Source: Streptomyces pactum (GTDB lineage: Bacteria; Actinomycetota; Actinomycetes; Streptomycetales; Streptomycetaceae). Taken from it: DNA of 64,000 bases. Below, piece by piece: positions 25,427 to 35,084 of the stretch. Where the stretch lies: positions 2,170,001 through 2,234,000 of the forward strand of contig NZ_JACYXC010000001.1 of NCBI RefSeq assembly GCF_016031615.1, in the 5' to 3' direction. The position numbers were made by a program, and so were the translations under genes. A model generated the notes under the pieces. It was not told the DNA's origin, ran no database searches, and worked only from the letters and a program-made list of their open reading frames with translations. How positions within the stretch are numbered: the first letter of the stretch is position 1; the number at the start of each line of letters is the position of its first letter.

Positions 25427-26363
25427 ATGCGCGCACTCCTCGTTGACCGCTCCGCCCCGGGCGGACTCCGGCTCGGCACCGCCTCTGACCCCCGGCCCGC
25501 CCCCTCACCAGGCGCTGGTCCGGGTGGTCGCCACCTCGCTCAACTACGGGGAGGTCCGCCACGGCATCCAGGACGCCCCCGAGGGAACGGTCCTGGGGTG
25601 GGACGCCGCCGGCGTGGTCGAGCGGGCCGCCGCCGACGGCTCCGGCCCGGCCGCCGGCACCCCGGTGGTGACCCTGGGCGGCGACGGGGCCTGGGCGGAG
25701 CTGCGGGCCGTGGACACCTCCATGCTGGGGACCGTGCCCGAGGGGGCGGACCCGGGCGCGATCAGCACCGTGCCGGTGGCCGGTGCGAGCGCGCTGCGCG
25801 CCCTGCACCGCATCGGCCCGGTCCTCGGCCGCCGGGTGCTGGTCACCGGCGCGACCGGCGGGGTCGGCCGGTACGCCGTACAGCTCGGCCGGATGGCCGG
25901 CGCCCATGTCATCGCCTCCACCGGCGACCCGGCCGCGCACGGGGAGGAGCTGCGCGCCCTGGGCGCGGATGAGGTGGTCCAGGGACCGGAGGCGGTGGAC
26001 GAGCCGGTGCACGGCGTGCTGGACATGGTGGGCGGCGAGCAGCTGGTGACGGCGTTCGGCAAGCTCGCCGCCCGGGGCACGCTGGTCACCGTGGGGCAGT
26101 CCGCGGGCGGCGGCGAGCACTTCCCGCTCGGCGCCTTCTGGGACGAGCTGGGCCGCCACGACCGCACCATCGCCACGTTCTACCTGCTGACCGCCGACGA
26201 CCTGGGGCCGGACCTGACCTGGCTGGCCGCCCGGGTCGCGGCCGGCGAGCTGGACCCGCAGATCTCCTGGCGCGGCGGCTGGGAGCGGGCCGCCGAGGCG
26301 GTGGACACGTTGCTGGGCCGCCGTCTGCACGGCAAGGCGGTCCTGGACCTCGCCACCGCCTGA
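25427..26363 (+). CDS. Quinone oxidoreductase-like dehydrogenase, apparent frameshift
   Basis: This is an NADPH:quinone-reductase-type member of the medium-chain dehydrogenases. The ATG at 25427 opens MRALLVDRSAPGGLRLGTAS in one frame; the conserved remainder (HQALVRVVATSLNYGEVRHG, GWDAAGVVE, VLVTGATGGVGRYAVQLG as the nucleotide-binding loop, VVQGPEAV, GKAVLDLATA) is in another. Removing one C from the five-C run at 25500-25504 gives a continuous and very natural DPRPAPHQALVRV. No structural zinc ligands were seen. It is divergent from the TetR gene, its probable repressor. Whether the indel is real or a sequencing error cannot be told here. Confidence 0.8.
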
Positions 26364-26369
26364 CCCCCG

Positions 26370-26397
26370 CCCGGCGGGCGGCCGGCCGCCCGCCGGG
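26370..26397 (+). terminator. Terminator after the oxidoreductase
   Basis: A perfect 28-bp palindrome, CCCGGCGGGCGGCC followed directly by its complement, lies 6 bp after the stop codon. It could serve both convergent genes. Confidence 0.7.
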
Positions 26398-26475
26398 ACG
26401 GGCTCCCCCGGGGGTGGCCTCCTACCCGGACGGGCCTACCGGGACGAGCTCCCACCGAAGGCGGGCTCCCCGCCC

Positions 26476-26505
26476 GGAGGCTTCCCGTCCGGAGGCTTCC
26501 CGTCC
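26476..26505. repeat. 15-bp perfect tandem repeat, two copies
   Basis: GGAGGCTTCCCGTCC is repeated twice without change, followed by GGACGG. It sits between the convergent oxidoreductase and nei genes. Confidence 0.75.
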
Positions 26506-26548
26506 GGACGGTCCCGCGCGGGCGGGCGCGAAGCCCGCCGGGCGCCGG

Positions 26549-27375
26549 TCAGCGCGTCTGGCACCCCGGGCACCAGAAGAGGTTGCGCGCGGCGAGACCG
26601 GCGGTGCGGATCTCGTCGCCGCACACATGGCAGGGCTGCGGCGCCCGGCGGTAGACGTAGACCTCGCCGCCGTGGTCGTCCACGCGCGGCGGCCGGCCCA
26701 TCGCCTCGGGGGTGTGTTCCGGGCGGACGGTGTCGATGCGGTTGTTCCGCACCCCCTCCCGCATCAGCACCACCAGATCCGTCCAGATGGCGTCCCACTC
26801 GGCACGGGTCAGTTCACGCCCGGGCCGGTAGGGGTCGATGCCGTGGCGGAACAGCACCTCGGCCCGGTAGACGTTGCCGACGCCCGCGATCACCTTCTGG
26901 TCCATCAGCAGCGCGGCGATCGAGGTCCGGCTCCGGGAGATCCGCAGCCAGGCGCGCTCCCCGCCGCGCTCCTCCTCCGGCGCGGTGGCCTCACGCAGCG
27001 GGTCCGGGCCCAGCCGCCGGTGTATCGCGTCCTTCTCGGCGTCGGTGATCAGCGCGCAGGCGGTGGGCCCCCGCAGGTCCGCGTACGAGGCGTCACCGGT
27101 GAGCCGGAGCCGTACGGTGGCCGTGGGCGGCGGCGCCGGTGTGTCGCCGAACACATAGGTGCCGAACAGCCCGAGGTGCACATGGATCCAGCCGGTGCCC
27201 TCGAACCCGAGGAAGAGGTGTTTGCCGTGCGCCTCGGCCCGGTCCAGCACCCGGCCGTCCACCAGCGCCGCGCCGTCCGCGAACCGGCCCTGCGGGCTGG
27301 CGGCGCGCACGGGCCGGCCGCCGAACCTCTCGAAGTGGTCGGCGGCCAGTCGGTGGATGGTGTGCCCCTCCGGCA

Positions 27376-27376
<1 letters not shown>
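26549..27376 (-). CDS. nei: Fpg/Nei-family DNA glycosylase
   Basis: This base-excision repair enzyme removes oxidised pyrimidines and nicks the strand. The protein begins MPEGHTIHR: Pro2 and Glu3 are the catalytic residues of the Nei subgroup. The helix-two-turn-helix region (AALLMDQKVIAGVGNVYRAE) and the C-terminal zinc finger (CHVCGDE ... CPGCQTR) are complete. At 275 residues the length is normal. Its ATG shares one base with the rpiB stop (TGATG), so the two are coupled. The rpiB-nei order is the same as in Mycobacterium. Confidence 0.95.
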
Positions 27377-27864
<488 letters not shown>

Positions 27865-28322
27865 GAATGCAGTGTGACACGGCCGCCGTCCCCGCCCGTC
27901 GCGGGGCCGGACCCGCCCGCGCCCCACCCCCGCCACGGCGTCCCCGGGCTCCGCGCCCCCGCCCCCCGCCACGGCGTCGGCCGCCCCCGCCCGGCGCGGC
28001 GTCCCTGCTCCTCCGCCGTCCCCGCCACCGGCGGCGGGCACGGGGGTGACGCGTGCCGCCCGGCCGGCCCGGGTAACTGATCTTCGCGCGGCTCGCGGCT
28101 CTCCGGCAGGGGCGTCCGGGCCGGCCCTCCGGACCGGCCCGCGGCGGTGAACTGCGCAGCGTAATAGCGGAATACGTCCATCCGCTTGATCGTATTTCCG
28201 CTGCCCAGCCATGAAAGCTCACGAAAACCTCAAGTAACGATCCGGATTCAAAGGTTCATCTATCTCTTACCCTGAGATTCACTGACCTGGCTCAAAACCC
28301 TTCGGTGCTAAGGAACGTGCAC
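27865..28322. other. Intergenic region with a hairpin before the first permease
   Basis: These 458 bp separate divergent rpiB and the first permease. The left part is GC-rich low complexity; the right part (28140-28322) is clearly richer in A/T. AGCGGAATACG (28166-28176) and CGTATTTCCGCT (28191-28202) form an 11-bp stem with one bulged base and a 14-base loop. AAGGA lies at the right distance before the permease ATG. The promoter hexamers were not identified with confidence. Confidence 0.5.
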
Positions 28323-29783
28323 ATGAGCACACAGCCAGTGACCACCCCGCCTGGCACGTCATCCGGCGATCCCGGCATGACCCCCACCGGGGACGGCCTG
28401 CAGGCAGGCCTCAAGAACCGCCACCTGTCGATGATCGCCATCGGCGGTGTCATCGGCGCGGGTCTCTTCGTCGGCTCGGGTGCGGGTATCGCGAAGGCCG
28501 GACCGGCCATCCTGATCTCGTACGCCCTGGTCGGCGTCATGGTCGTCTTCGTCATGCGCATGCTGGGCGAGATGGCCGCGGCCCACCCCACCTCCGGCTC
28601 CTTCTCGGCCTACGCCGACCGGGCGCTCGGCCGCTGGGCCGGGTTCTCCATCGGCTGGCTCTACTGGTTCTTCTGGGTCGTGGTGCTCGCCGTCGAGGCG
28701 ACCGCCGGCGCGGAGATCCTGGAGAAGTGGATGCCGGGCGTGCCCCAGTGGGGCTGGGCCCTGATCGTCATGGTGGTCCTCACCGCCACCAACCTGGCCT
28801 CGGTCGCCTCCTACGGCGAGTTCGAGTTCTGGTTCGCCGGGATCAAGGTCGTCGCGATCGGCGCCTTCGTGGTGGTCGGCGGCCTCGCCGTCTTCGGCCT
28901 GCTCCCCGGCTCGGACAACGAGGGCGCGGGATTCGCCCACCTCACCGACACCGGCGGCTTCCTGCCGCACGGCGCGGGCGCCATCCTCACCGGTGTGCTG
29001 ATGGTGGTCTTCTCCTTCATGGGCAGTGAGATCGTCACCCTGGCGGCCGGCGAGTCCGCCGACCCGCAGCGCGCGGTCACCAAGGCCACCAACAGCGTGA
29101 TCTGGCGTATCGCCGTCTTCTACCTGGGCTCCATCTTCGTGGTGCTGACCCTGCTGCCGTGGAACTCCGAGGAGATCGTCGAGGACGGCTCCTACGTGGC
29201 CGCGCTGAACTCCATCGGCATCCCGCACGCCGGCAACGTGATGGACGTCATCGTGCTGACCGCCGTGCTGTCCTGCCTCAACTCCGGCCTGTACACCGCC
29301 TCCCGGATGGCCTTCTCGCTCGGCCAGCGCGGCGACGCGCCGAAGGCGTTCGCCCGCACCACCTCGCGCGGTGTGCCGCAGACGGCCATCCTCTGCTCGG
29401 TGGTCTTCGGCTTCGTGGCGGTCTTCTTCAACTACAAGTGGCCCGACACCGTCTTCCAGTTCCTGCTGAACTCCTCCGGCGCGGTGGCGCTCTTCGTGTG
29501 GCTGGTCATCTGCCTGACCCAGCTGCGGATGCGCGGCATCATCCTCCGCGAGGCCCCGGAGAAGCTGGTGGTGCGGATGTGGCTGTTCCCGTACCTCACC
29601 TGGGCGACCATCGCGATGATCGTCTTCGTGCTGGGCTACATGTTCACCGATGACGCCAACCGGGACCAGGTGTCCATGTCGGTCCTGGTCGCCGTGGTCG
29701 TGGTGGGCATCGCGCTGCTCCGCGAACGGCTCGGCAAGGGCGGCGCGAAGCCGGTCGGGAAGGACACCGCCGCGCCGCGGTGA
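28323..29783 (+). CDS. Amino-acid permease (APC family), copy 1
   Basis: This 486-residue protein is a 12-helix proton-coupled amino-acid transporter of the AAT/GabP group. The first helix contains the substrate-binding motif IGGVIGAGLFVGSGAGI, and the conserved GEFEFWFAGIKVVAI is in the fifth or sixth helix. The ATG at 28323 (STQPVTTPPG) has AAGGA eight bases upstream and is preferred over an in-frame ATG at 28305. Two very similar permeases follow within 4 kb. The substrate is unknown; GABA or an aromatic or basic amino acid are possible. Confidence 0.92.
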   Translation: MSTQPVTTPPGTSSGDPGMTPTGDGLQAGLKNRHLSMIAIGGVIGAGLFVGSGAGIAKAGPAILISYALVGVMVVFVMRMLGEMAAAHPTSGSFSAYADRALGRWAGFSIGWLYWFFWVVVLAVEATAGAEILEKWMPGVPQWGWALIVMVVLTATNLASVASYGEFEFWFAGIKVVAIGAFVVVGGLAVFGLLPGSDNEGAGFAHLTDTGGFLPHGAGAILTGVLMVVFSFMGSEIVTLAAGESADPQRAVTKATNSVIWRIAVFYLGSIFVVLTLLPWNSEEIVEDGSYVAALNSIGIPHAGNVMDVIVLTAVLSCLNSGLYTASRMAFSLGQRGDAPKAFARTTSRGVPQTAILCSVVFGFVAVFFNYKWPDTVFQFLLNSSGAVALFVWLVICLTQLRMRGIILREAPEKLVVRMWLFPYLTWATIAMIVFVLGYMFTDDANRDQVSMSVLVAVVVVGIALLRERLGKGGAKPVGKDTAAPR

Positions 29784-29957
29784 CACCGGTACGACCGGAC
29801 TCCGTGACCGGGGCCGCGACGGCCACCGGAGCGGGACGCCGGCCGGCTGTGCGCCACCGGACGGCACGCGTGCGGACATCGGGTACGCACACGGGCCGCA
29901 CGGACGACGGACACCGCGGCCGATGAGGACGCGGACACACGAGAACGGGCCGGGGCA

Positions 29958-30581
29958 TCAGCCCCGGCGGGAGTGCAGCAGCTTCCAGGCGGTGGGCAGG
30001 ACGCCCATCGCCAGCGCCGCCTTGAGCGCGTCACCGAGCAGGAACGGGGTCAGCCCGGCGGCCACCGCCGCGCTCGGCGAGAGGTCCGCGGCGAGCGCCA
30101 GGTACGGCACGCCCACCGCGTAGATGATCGCCGAGCCCAGCACCATGGTGCCCGCGGTGCGCAGCACGTCCCGGTCGCCGCCGCGGCGGGCCAGCGCGCC
30201 CACCACGGTCGCGGCGAGCAGCATGCCCAGCACGTAGCCGAACGACGGGGCCAGCGCCCCGGAGCCGCCCTCGGCGAACCACGGCGTGCCGGCCATGCCG
30301 GCCAGCGTGTAGAGGACGAGCGAGAGGAAGCCGCGTCCGGCGCCGAGCGAGGTGCCGACCAGCAGCGCGGCGAACGTCTGACCGGTCACCGGGACCGGCG
30401 ACCCGGGCACCGGCACGGCGATCTGGGCGGCCAGACCGGTCAGCACGGCGCCGCCGGTGACCAGGGCCGCGTCCCGGACGAACACCTGCCGGGCGGTGGC
30501 GGGGGACCGCCGGACGGTGCCGAGGACGGCGTCGGCGAGGACCGTTCCGGTCCGGGCGGCTGGGACGAAGGCGGAGCTCAT
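29958..30581 (-). CDS. bioY: BioY, biotin transporter substrate-binding subunit
   Basis: BioY is the membrane S-component that captures biotin, alone or with an ECF energy-coupling module. The 207-residue protein has about six hydrophobic segments and the family motifs VPVTGQTFAALLVGTSLGAGRGFLS and GGSGALAPSFGYVLGM. ATG 30581 (SSAFVPAART) has GGGGAG upstream. No ecfA or ecfT gene adjoins, so it would use a distant module or act alone. It lies convergent to permease 1 and divergent from permease 2. Confidence 0.93.
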   Translation of the reverse strand: MSSAFVPAARTGTVLADAVLGTVRRSPATARQVFVRDAALVTGGAVLTGLAAQIAVPVPGSPVPVTGQTFAALLVGTSLGAGRGFLSLVLYTLAGMAGTPWFAEGGSGALAPSFGYVLGMLLAATVVGALARRGGDRDVLRTAGTMVLGSAIIYAVGVPYLALAADLSPSAAVAAGLTPFLLGDALKAALAMGVLPTAWKLLHSRRG

Positions 30582-30960
30582 CGGTTCTCCCCGAGGTGAG
30601 AGGTGGACTGCGGACCGGCCGCACGGTGCCGGCCGCACGGGACGATCCCGCCCCGGCAACCAGGGCCACCGCCGGAGTGATTCCCGCCGGTACCGCGCGC
30701 CCCGGCGACGTTAACCCGGTGCGCCCCACCTGATCACCGTGGACAGCCCACAAAGACCGGTACCCCCGGCTTGGCGCCTTCCTCCTCCGGGTGACCGCCA
30801 TCCGGTCCCATCGTCCGCCCGTTCTGGCAGGTCAGTGACGTTCCTCACGTTACTGCGGGCGAGTCGGCGGCCTGTTTTGCACCGAACCGGACGGCAGGGG
30901 GAGACTGTGGGGACCCCCCAATGCGCTCAGGCCGGGCGCTGCCAGAGAGTGAACGAGCAC
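30582..30960. promoter_or_regulatory. Divergent promoter region of bioY and permease 2
   Basis: The 380-bp region holds a near-palindrome AGTGACGT-TCCTC-ACGTTACT at 30834-30854 with a single mismatched pair, a candidate operator. It does not match the BioQ motif known for actinobacterial biotin genes. The permease 2 leader is G-rich close to its start. No gene is supported here. Confidence 0.4.
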
Positions 30961-32367
30961 ATGCACCACCCCCCGCCCGCCGAGCAGCTCTCCTCCCGCT
31001 CCCCCGAACCGCTCGCTCCCGGGCTCAAGCAGCGTCACCTGACGATGCTCGGCCTGGGCGGGGTGATCGGCGCGGGACTGTTCGTCGGTTCCGGGGCGGG
31101 GATCGCGGTGGCCGGCCCCGGGATCGTCATCTCCTACCTGCTCGCCGGCGCCCTGGCGATGCTGGTGATGCGGATGCTGGGTGAGATGTCCGCGGCGATG
31201 CCCGCCTCGGGCGCCTTCTCCGTCCACGCCGAGCGGGCGCTGGGCCGCTGGGCCGGGTTCACCGTCGGCTGGCTGTACTGGTTCATGCTGGTGGTGGTGC
31301 TGGCGGTGGAGGCGACCGCCGCCGCCGCGATCGCGCACGGCTGGCTGGGGGCGCTGCCGCAGTGGGCCTGGGTGCTGGTCTTCATGGTGGTCTTCACCGG
31401 GGCCAACCTGGCGGCGGTGAAGAACTTCGGGGAGTTCGAGTTCTGGTTCGCCGCGCTCAAGGTGACCGCGATCGTGCTCTTCCTCGGGCTCGGACTGCTG
31501 GCGGTCCTCGGCCTGCTCCCGGCCTCCTCCACCTACTCCGGCGAACCGGTGGGCCTGACCAACCTCACCGGCCACGGCGGGTTCCTGCCCACCGGCTGGA
31601 GCGGGGTGGTCTCCGGCGTGCTCGCGGTGGTCTTCGCCTTCGGCGGTCTTGAGGTGCTCACCATCGCGGCGGCCGAGTCGGACGATCCGGCCCGCGCGGT
31701 GGGGCGGGCGGTGCGCAGCGCGGTGTGGCGCATCCTGCTCTTCTACATCGGCTCGATGCTGGTGATCGTCACCGTGCTGCCCTGGACGTCGATGGAGCCG
31801 GGCACGAGCCCGTACGTGGCGGTGCTCGGTCACATCGGCGTGCCCCGGGCCGGGCAGGTGATGGAGATCGTGGTCTTCGTGGCGCTGCTGTCGGCGCTCA
31901 ACGCCAACCTCTACGGCGCCTCCCGGATGGTGTTCTCCCTCGCCGAACGGGGAGAGGCGCCGCGCGGACTGCTCACGGTCTCCCGCGGCGGGGTGCCGCG
32001 CCGCGCCGTCCTGGCGTCCGTCGCGTTCGGTTTCGTCTCCGTGCTGCTCAATCTGCGCTGGCCGGAAACGATCTTCTCGTATCTGCTCAACTCGGTGGGT
32101 GCGGTACTGCTCTTCGTCTGGGCGCTGATCGCCCTCTCCCAACTGCGGCTGCGCCGCCGGGTGGAGCGGGCCGCGGGCGGCCGGCCGGCCCTGGCGATGT
32201 GGGGTTTCCCCTGGCTGACCTGGGCTTCCCTGGCGGGGATCGGCGCCGTTCTGGTGCTGATGATCGACGACGACGGCACCCGGCCGCAGGTGCTGTGGTC
32301 CACCGGCGCCGCCGGTGTGGTGCTGCTCGTCGCGGCGCTCCGCGCGCTGCGCGACCGCGCCCGCTGA
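30961..32367 (+). CDS. Amino-acid permease (APC family), copy 2
   Basis: This 468-residue, 12-helix transporter is a close paralogue of copies 1 and 3: GLGGVIGAGLFVGSGAGIAV near the N terminus, FGEFEFWFAALKVTAI in the middle and LLNSVGAVLLFVWALIALSQLRLRRR toward the end. ATG 30961 (HHPPPAEQLSS) was chosen; a GTG at 30949 would add four residues, and neither has a strong ribosome site. It is followed by copy 3 on the same strand after 158 bp. The substrate is unknown. Confidence 0.9.
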   Translation: MHHPPPAEQLSSRSPEPLAPGLKQRHLTMLGLGGVIGAGLFVGSGAGIAVAGPGIVISYLLAGALAMLVMRMLGEMSAAMPASGAFSVHAERALGRWAGFTVGWLYWFMLVVVLAVEATAAAAIAHGWLGALPQWAWVLVFMVVFTGANLAAVKNFGEFEFWFAALKVTAIVLFLGLGLLAVLGLLPASSTYSGEPVGLTNLTGHGGFLPTGWSGVVSGVLAVVFAFGGLEVLTIAAAESDDPARAVGRAVRSAVWRILLFYIGSMLVIVTVLPWTSMEPGTSPYVAVLGHIGVPRAGQVMEIVVFVALLSALNANLYGASRMVFSLAERGEAPRGLLTVSRGGVPRRAVLASVAFGFVSVLLNLRWPETIFSYLLNSVGAVLLFVWALIALSQLRLRRRVERAAGGRPALAMWGFPWLTWASLAGIGAVLVLMIDDDGTRPQVLWSTGAAGVVLLVAALRALRDRAR

Positions 32368-32525
32368 TCCGTGATCGAGCCGACCTGACGATCGGTCGGG
32401 TACGCAGCGTCATGATGATGTCCGATATTCAGACAGCGCTGACACAACTGTTGTCCTGAGCGGACACGGCCCCCACACTGGGCGCTCAACAACGCTCGGC
32501 TCTCACGTTATGGACACACCACTTC

Positions 32526-33953
32526 ATGAACCGGACCACAGCGTCGTCCGCGCGGGAGCGCGAGACAGCCCAGCCATCGTCGGCCTCCACCGATTCCGGC
32601 ACGCCTCTGTCCCACGGCCTCAAGCAGCGTCACCTGTCGATGATCGCCCTGGGCGGGGTGATCGGCGCGGGCCTCTTCGTGGGCTCCGGCGCGGGTATCG
32701 CCGCGGCCGGACCGTCCATCGTGCTGGCCTACGCCGCCTCCGGTCTGCTCGTCATGCTGGTCATGCGCATGCTGGGCGAGATGTCCGCGGCCAACCCCGC
32801 CTCCGGCTCCTTCTCGGTCCACGCCGAACGGGCCATCGGCCCCTGGGCGGGCTTCACCGCGGGCTGGATGTTCTGGGTGCTGCTCTGCGTGGGCATCGCG
32901 GCCGAGGCGATCGCCGCGGCGGACATCATGGTCGGCTGGATGCCGGAGACCGAATCATGGATGTGGGTCCTCCTGTTCATGATCGTCTTCTGCGGCACCA
33001 ACCTCGCCGCGGTGGGCAACTTCGGTGAGTTCGAGTTCTGGTTCGCCGCGCTGAAGATCGCCGCGATCGGCCTCTTCCTGGTGCTCGGTGTGCTGGCCAT
33101 CCTGGGCGTGCTGCCGGGCACCGACGCCCCGGGCGCCGACAACCTCACCGGGGACGGCGGGTTCATGCCCAACGGGGTGGACGGGCTCGTGGTGGGTCTG
33201 CTCGCCTCGGTGTTCGCGTACGGCGGTCTGGAGACCGTGACCATCGCCGCGGCCGAGTCCGAGCAGCCGGTCCAGGGTGTCGCCAAGGCCGTGCGCACCG
33301 CGATGTGGCGCATCGCCCTGTTCTACGTCGGCTCGATGCTGGTCGTGGTGACGCTGATCCCGTGGGACCACCCGTCGGTGGCCGGCGACGGCCCGTACGT
33401 CGCGGTGCTCAACCACATCGACATCCCGGCGGCCGGCGAGATCATGAACGTGATCGTGCTGGTGGCCCTGCTCTCCGCGATGAACGCCAACATCTACGGC
33501 GCCTCCCGGATGTCCTACTCCCTGGTCGCCCGCGGCGAGGGCCCGCGCTTCCTGGGCAAGGTCAGTGGCGGCGTGCCCCGGCTGACCGTGCTCGCCTCCT
33601 CCGCCTTCGGCTTCTTCGCGGTGCTGCTCAGCTACTGGTGGCCGGACACCATCTTCAAGTGGCTGCTCAACATGGTGGGCGCCGCGGTGCTGGTGGTCTG
33701 GGGCTTCATCGCGGTGGCGCAGCTGCGGATGCGCCGCAAGCTCCAGCGGGAGGCGCCCGAGCGCCTGGTCGTGAAGATGTGGCTCTTCCCCTACCTCACC
33801 TGGGCCGCCCTGGCCGGGACGATCGGCGTGCTGCTGCTGATGCTGCGGGACGACGACAACCGCACCCAGCTGTTCTTCACCGTGGGCCTGGCCGTGGTGC
33901 TGTCGGTGGTCGGGTACCTCCGGCAGCGGTCGCTGGAGCGCCGGAACGCCTGA
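32526..33953 (+). CDS. Amino-acid permease (APC family), copy 3
   Basis: Copy 3, 475 residues, has the same 12-helix plan: IALGGVIGAGLFVGSGAGIA, FGEFEFWFAALKIAAIGLF and a final LRMRRKLQREAPERLVVKMW motif just before the last two helices, shared with copy 1. It starts at ATG 32526 (NRTTASSARE). It ends before a strong terminator, so copies 2 and 3 may share a transcript. The substrate is unknown. Confidence 0.92.
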   Translation: MNRTTASSARERETAQPSSASTDSGTPLSHGLKQRHLSMIALGGVIGAGLFVGSGAGIAAAGPSIVLAYAASGLLVMLVMRMLGEMSAANPASGSFSVHAERAIGPWAGFTAGWMFWVLLCVGIAAEAIAAADIMVGWMPETESWMWVLLFMIVFCGTNLAAVGNFGEFEFWFAALKIAAIGLFLVLGVLAILGVLPGTDAPGADNLTGDGGFMPNGVDGLVVGLLASVFAYGGLETVTIAAAESEQPVQGVAKAVRTAMWRIALFYVGSMLVVVTLIPWDHPSVAGDGPYVAVLNHIDIPAAGEIMNVIVLVALLSAMNANIYGASRMSYSLVARGEGPRFLGKVSGGVPRLTVLASSAFGFFAVLLSYWWPDTIFKWLLNMVGAAVLVVWGFIAVAQLRMRRKLQREAPERLVVKMWLFPYLTWAALAGTIGVLLLMLRDDDNRTQLFFTVGLAVVLSVVGYLRQRSLERRNA

Positions 33954-33979
33954 GCCGCACCAGCCGCGCACCCGACCGG

Positions 33980-34029
33980 AAGGCGGGGCGGGCCCCGAGG
34001 TCCCCGAGGACCCGGGCCCGCCCCGCCTT
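33980..34029 (+). terminator. Terminator after permease 3
   Basis: AAGGCGGGGCGGGCCC and GGGCCCGCCCCGCCTT form a perfect 16-bp stem around an 18-base loop, 26 bp after the stop codon. Confidence 0.85.
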
Positions 34030-34188
34030 CTCCGTTCCCGGCCTCCTTCCCGTTCCCGGTGTTCCCGGTGTGCCCGGCGCTCACGGCGCTCCCCCGTTCC
34101 CGCAGTTCCGTCCCTTCCCGCAGCTCCCGCGGTTCCGCCGTGTTCCCGCCCGTTCCCGCGCGGGCGGGCTCCTGCTGGTACGGTGCAG

Positions 34189-34205
34189 TTGCAAGTCGAT
34201 TGCAA
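34189..34205 (+). promoter_or_regulatory. Nur box at the sod promoter
   Basis: TTGCAAGTCGATTGCAA is a TTGCAA-N5-TTGCAA arrangement, matching the site of the nickel-responsive repressor Nur known on Streptomyces sodF promoters. TACGGT at about 34180 may be the -10, so a bound repressor would cover the transcription start. The sod ATG is 20 bp downstream. Confidence 0.85.
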
Positions 34206-34225
34206 TAAGGACGCGGAGGCTCGGC

Positions 34226-34867
34226 ATGGCCGTCTACACACTTCCTGAACTCCCGTACGACTACGCGGCGCTGGCGCCGGTCATCAGCCCCGAGATCATC
34301 GAGCTGCACCACGACAAGCACCACGCCGCCTACGTCAAGGGCGCCAACGACACCCTGGAGCAGCTCGCGGAGGCGCGGGACAAGGACGCGTGGGGGGCAA
34401 TCAACGGGCTGGAGAAGAACCTGGCCTTCCATCTGTCCGGCCACATCCTGCACAGCATCTACTGGACCAACATGTCCGGTGACGGCGGCGGCGAGCCGCT
34501 GGAGAAGGACGGGGTGGGCGAGCTGGCCGACGCCATCGCGGAGAGCTTCGGGTCGTTCGCGAAGTTCCGGGCGCAGCTGTCCAAGGCCGCCGCCACCACC
34601 CAGGGTTCGGGCTGGGGCGTGCTGGCGTACGAGCCGGTGAGCGGCCGCCTGATCGTGGAGCAGGTCTACGACCACCAGGGCAACGTGGGCCAGGGCTCGG
34701 TGCCGATCCTGGTCTTCGACGCCTGGGAGCACGCCTTCTACCTGCAGTACCGGAACCAGAAGGTCGACTTCGTCGAGGCGATGTGGCGGGTCGTCAACTG
34801 GCAGGACGTGGCGCGCCGTTACGCCGCCGCCAAGGAGCGCGCCACCGGTCTGCTGCTGGCCCCCTGA
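34226..34867 (+). CDS. sodF: Superoxide dismutase, Fe (Fe-Zn) type
   Basis: The 213-residue enzyme converts superoxide to hydrogen peroxide and oxygen. The N terminus AVYTLPELPYDYAALAP and the segment ELHHDKHHAAYV carry the first metal histidine (His28); the second lies near LSGHILHSIYW, and the last two in DAWEHAFYLQY. The sequence type and the Nur box match the SodF enzymes that Streptomyces express when nickel is scarce, in place of the nickel enzyme SodN. No sodN was seen in the window. A strong terminator follows. Confidence 0.95.
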   Translation: MAVYTLPELPYDYAALAPVISPEIIELHHDKHHAAYVKGANDTLEQLAEARDKDAWGAINGLEKNLAFHLSGHILHSIYWTNMSGDGGGEPLEKDGVGELADAIAESFGSFAKFRAQLSKAAATTQGSGWGVLAYEPVSGRLIVEQVYDHQGNVGQGSVPILVFDAWEHAFYLQYRNQKVDFVEAMWRVVNWQDVARRYAAAKERATGLLLAP

Positions 34868-34929
34868 CGGCCCCCCGGTCGTCCTGCTCGTGATCGTCTT
34901 CTCACCGTCACCGAGCAGGCGGAGGAAAG

Positions 34930-34966
34930 GAGCGGCCCCGCGCATCGGACGTGCGCGGGGCCGCTC
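34930..34966 (+). terminator. Terminator of the superoxide dismutase gene
   Basis: GAGCGGCCCCGCGCA and TGCGCGGGGCCGCTC form a perfect 15-bp stem with a 7-base loop, about 60 bp after the stop. It also faces the convergent DsbA-like gene. Confidence 0.85.
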
Positions 34967-35084
34967 CCGTTGCCACCCCGGGCTCCGGCCGGAGCCGGCG
35001 GGCCCGGGGACGGGCGGGCCCGATCGGGGACCCGCCCCGGGACGGGCGGACCCGGTCGAAGCCCGGTCCGGGGACGGGCGGTCG

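Noticed and set aside
28323..33953. Possible transposon or genomic island carrying the permeases
   Set aside because: No terminal repeats, transposase or composition change; the neighbourhood matches the Streptomyces core order.
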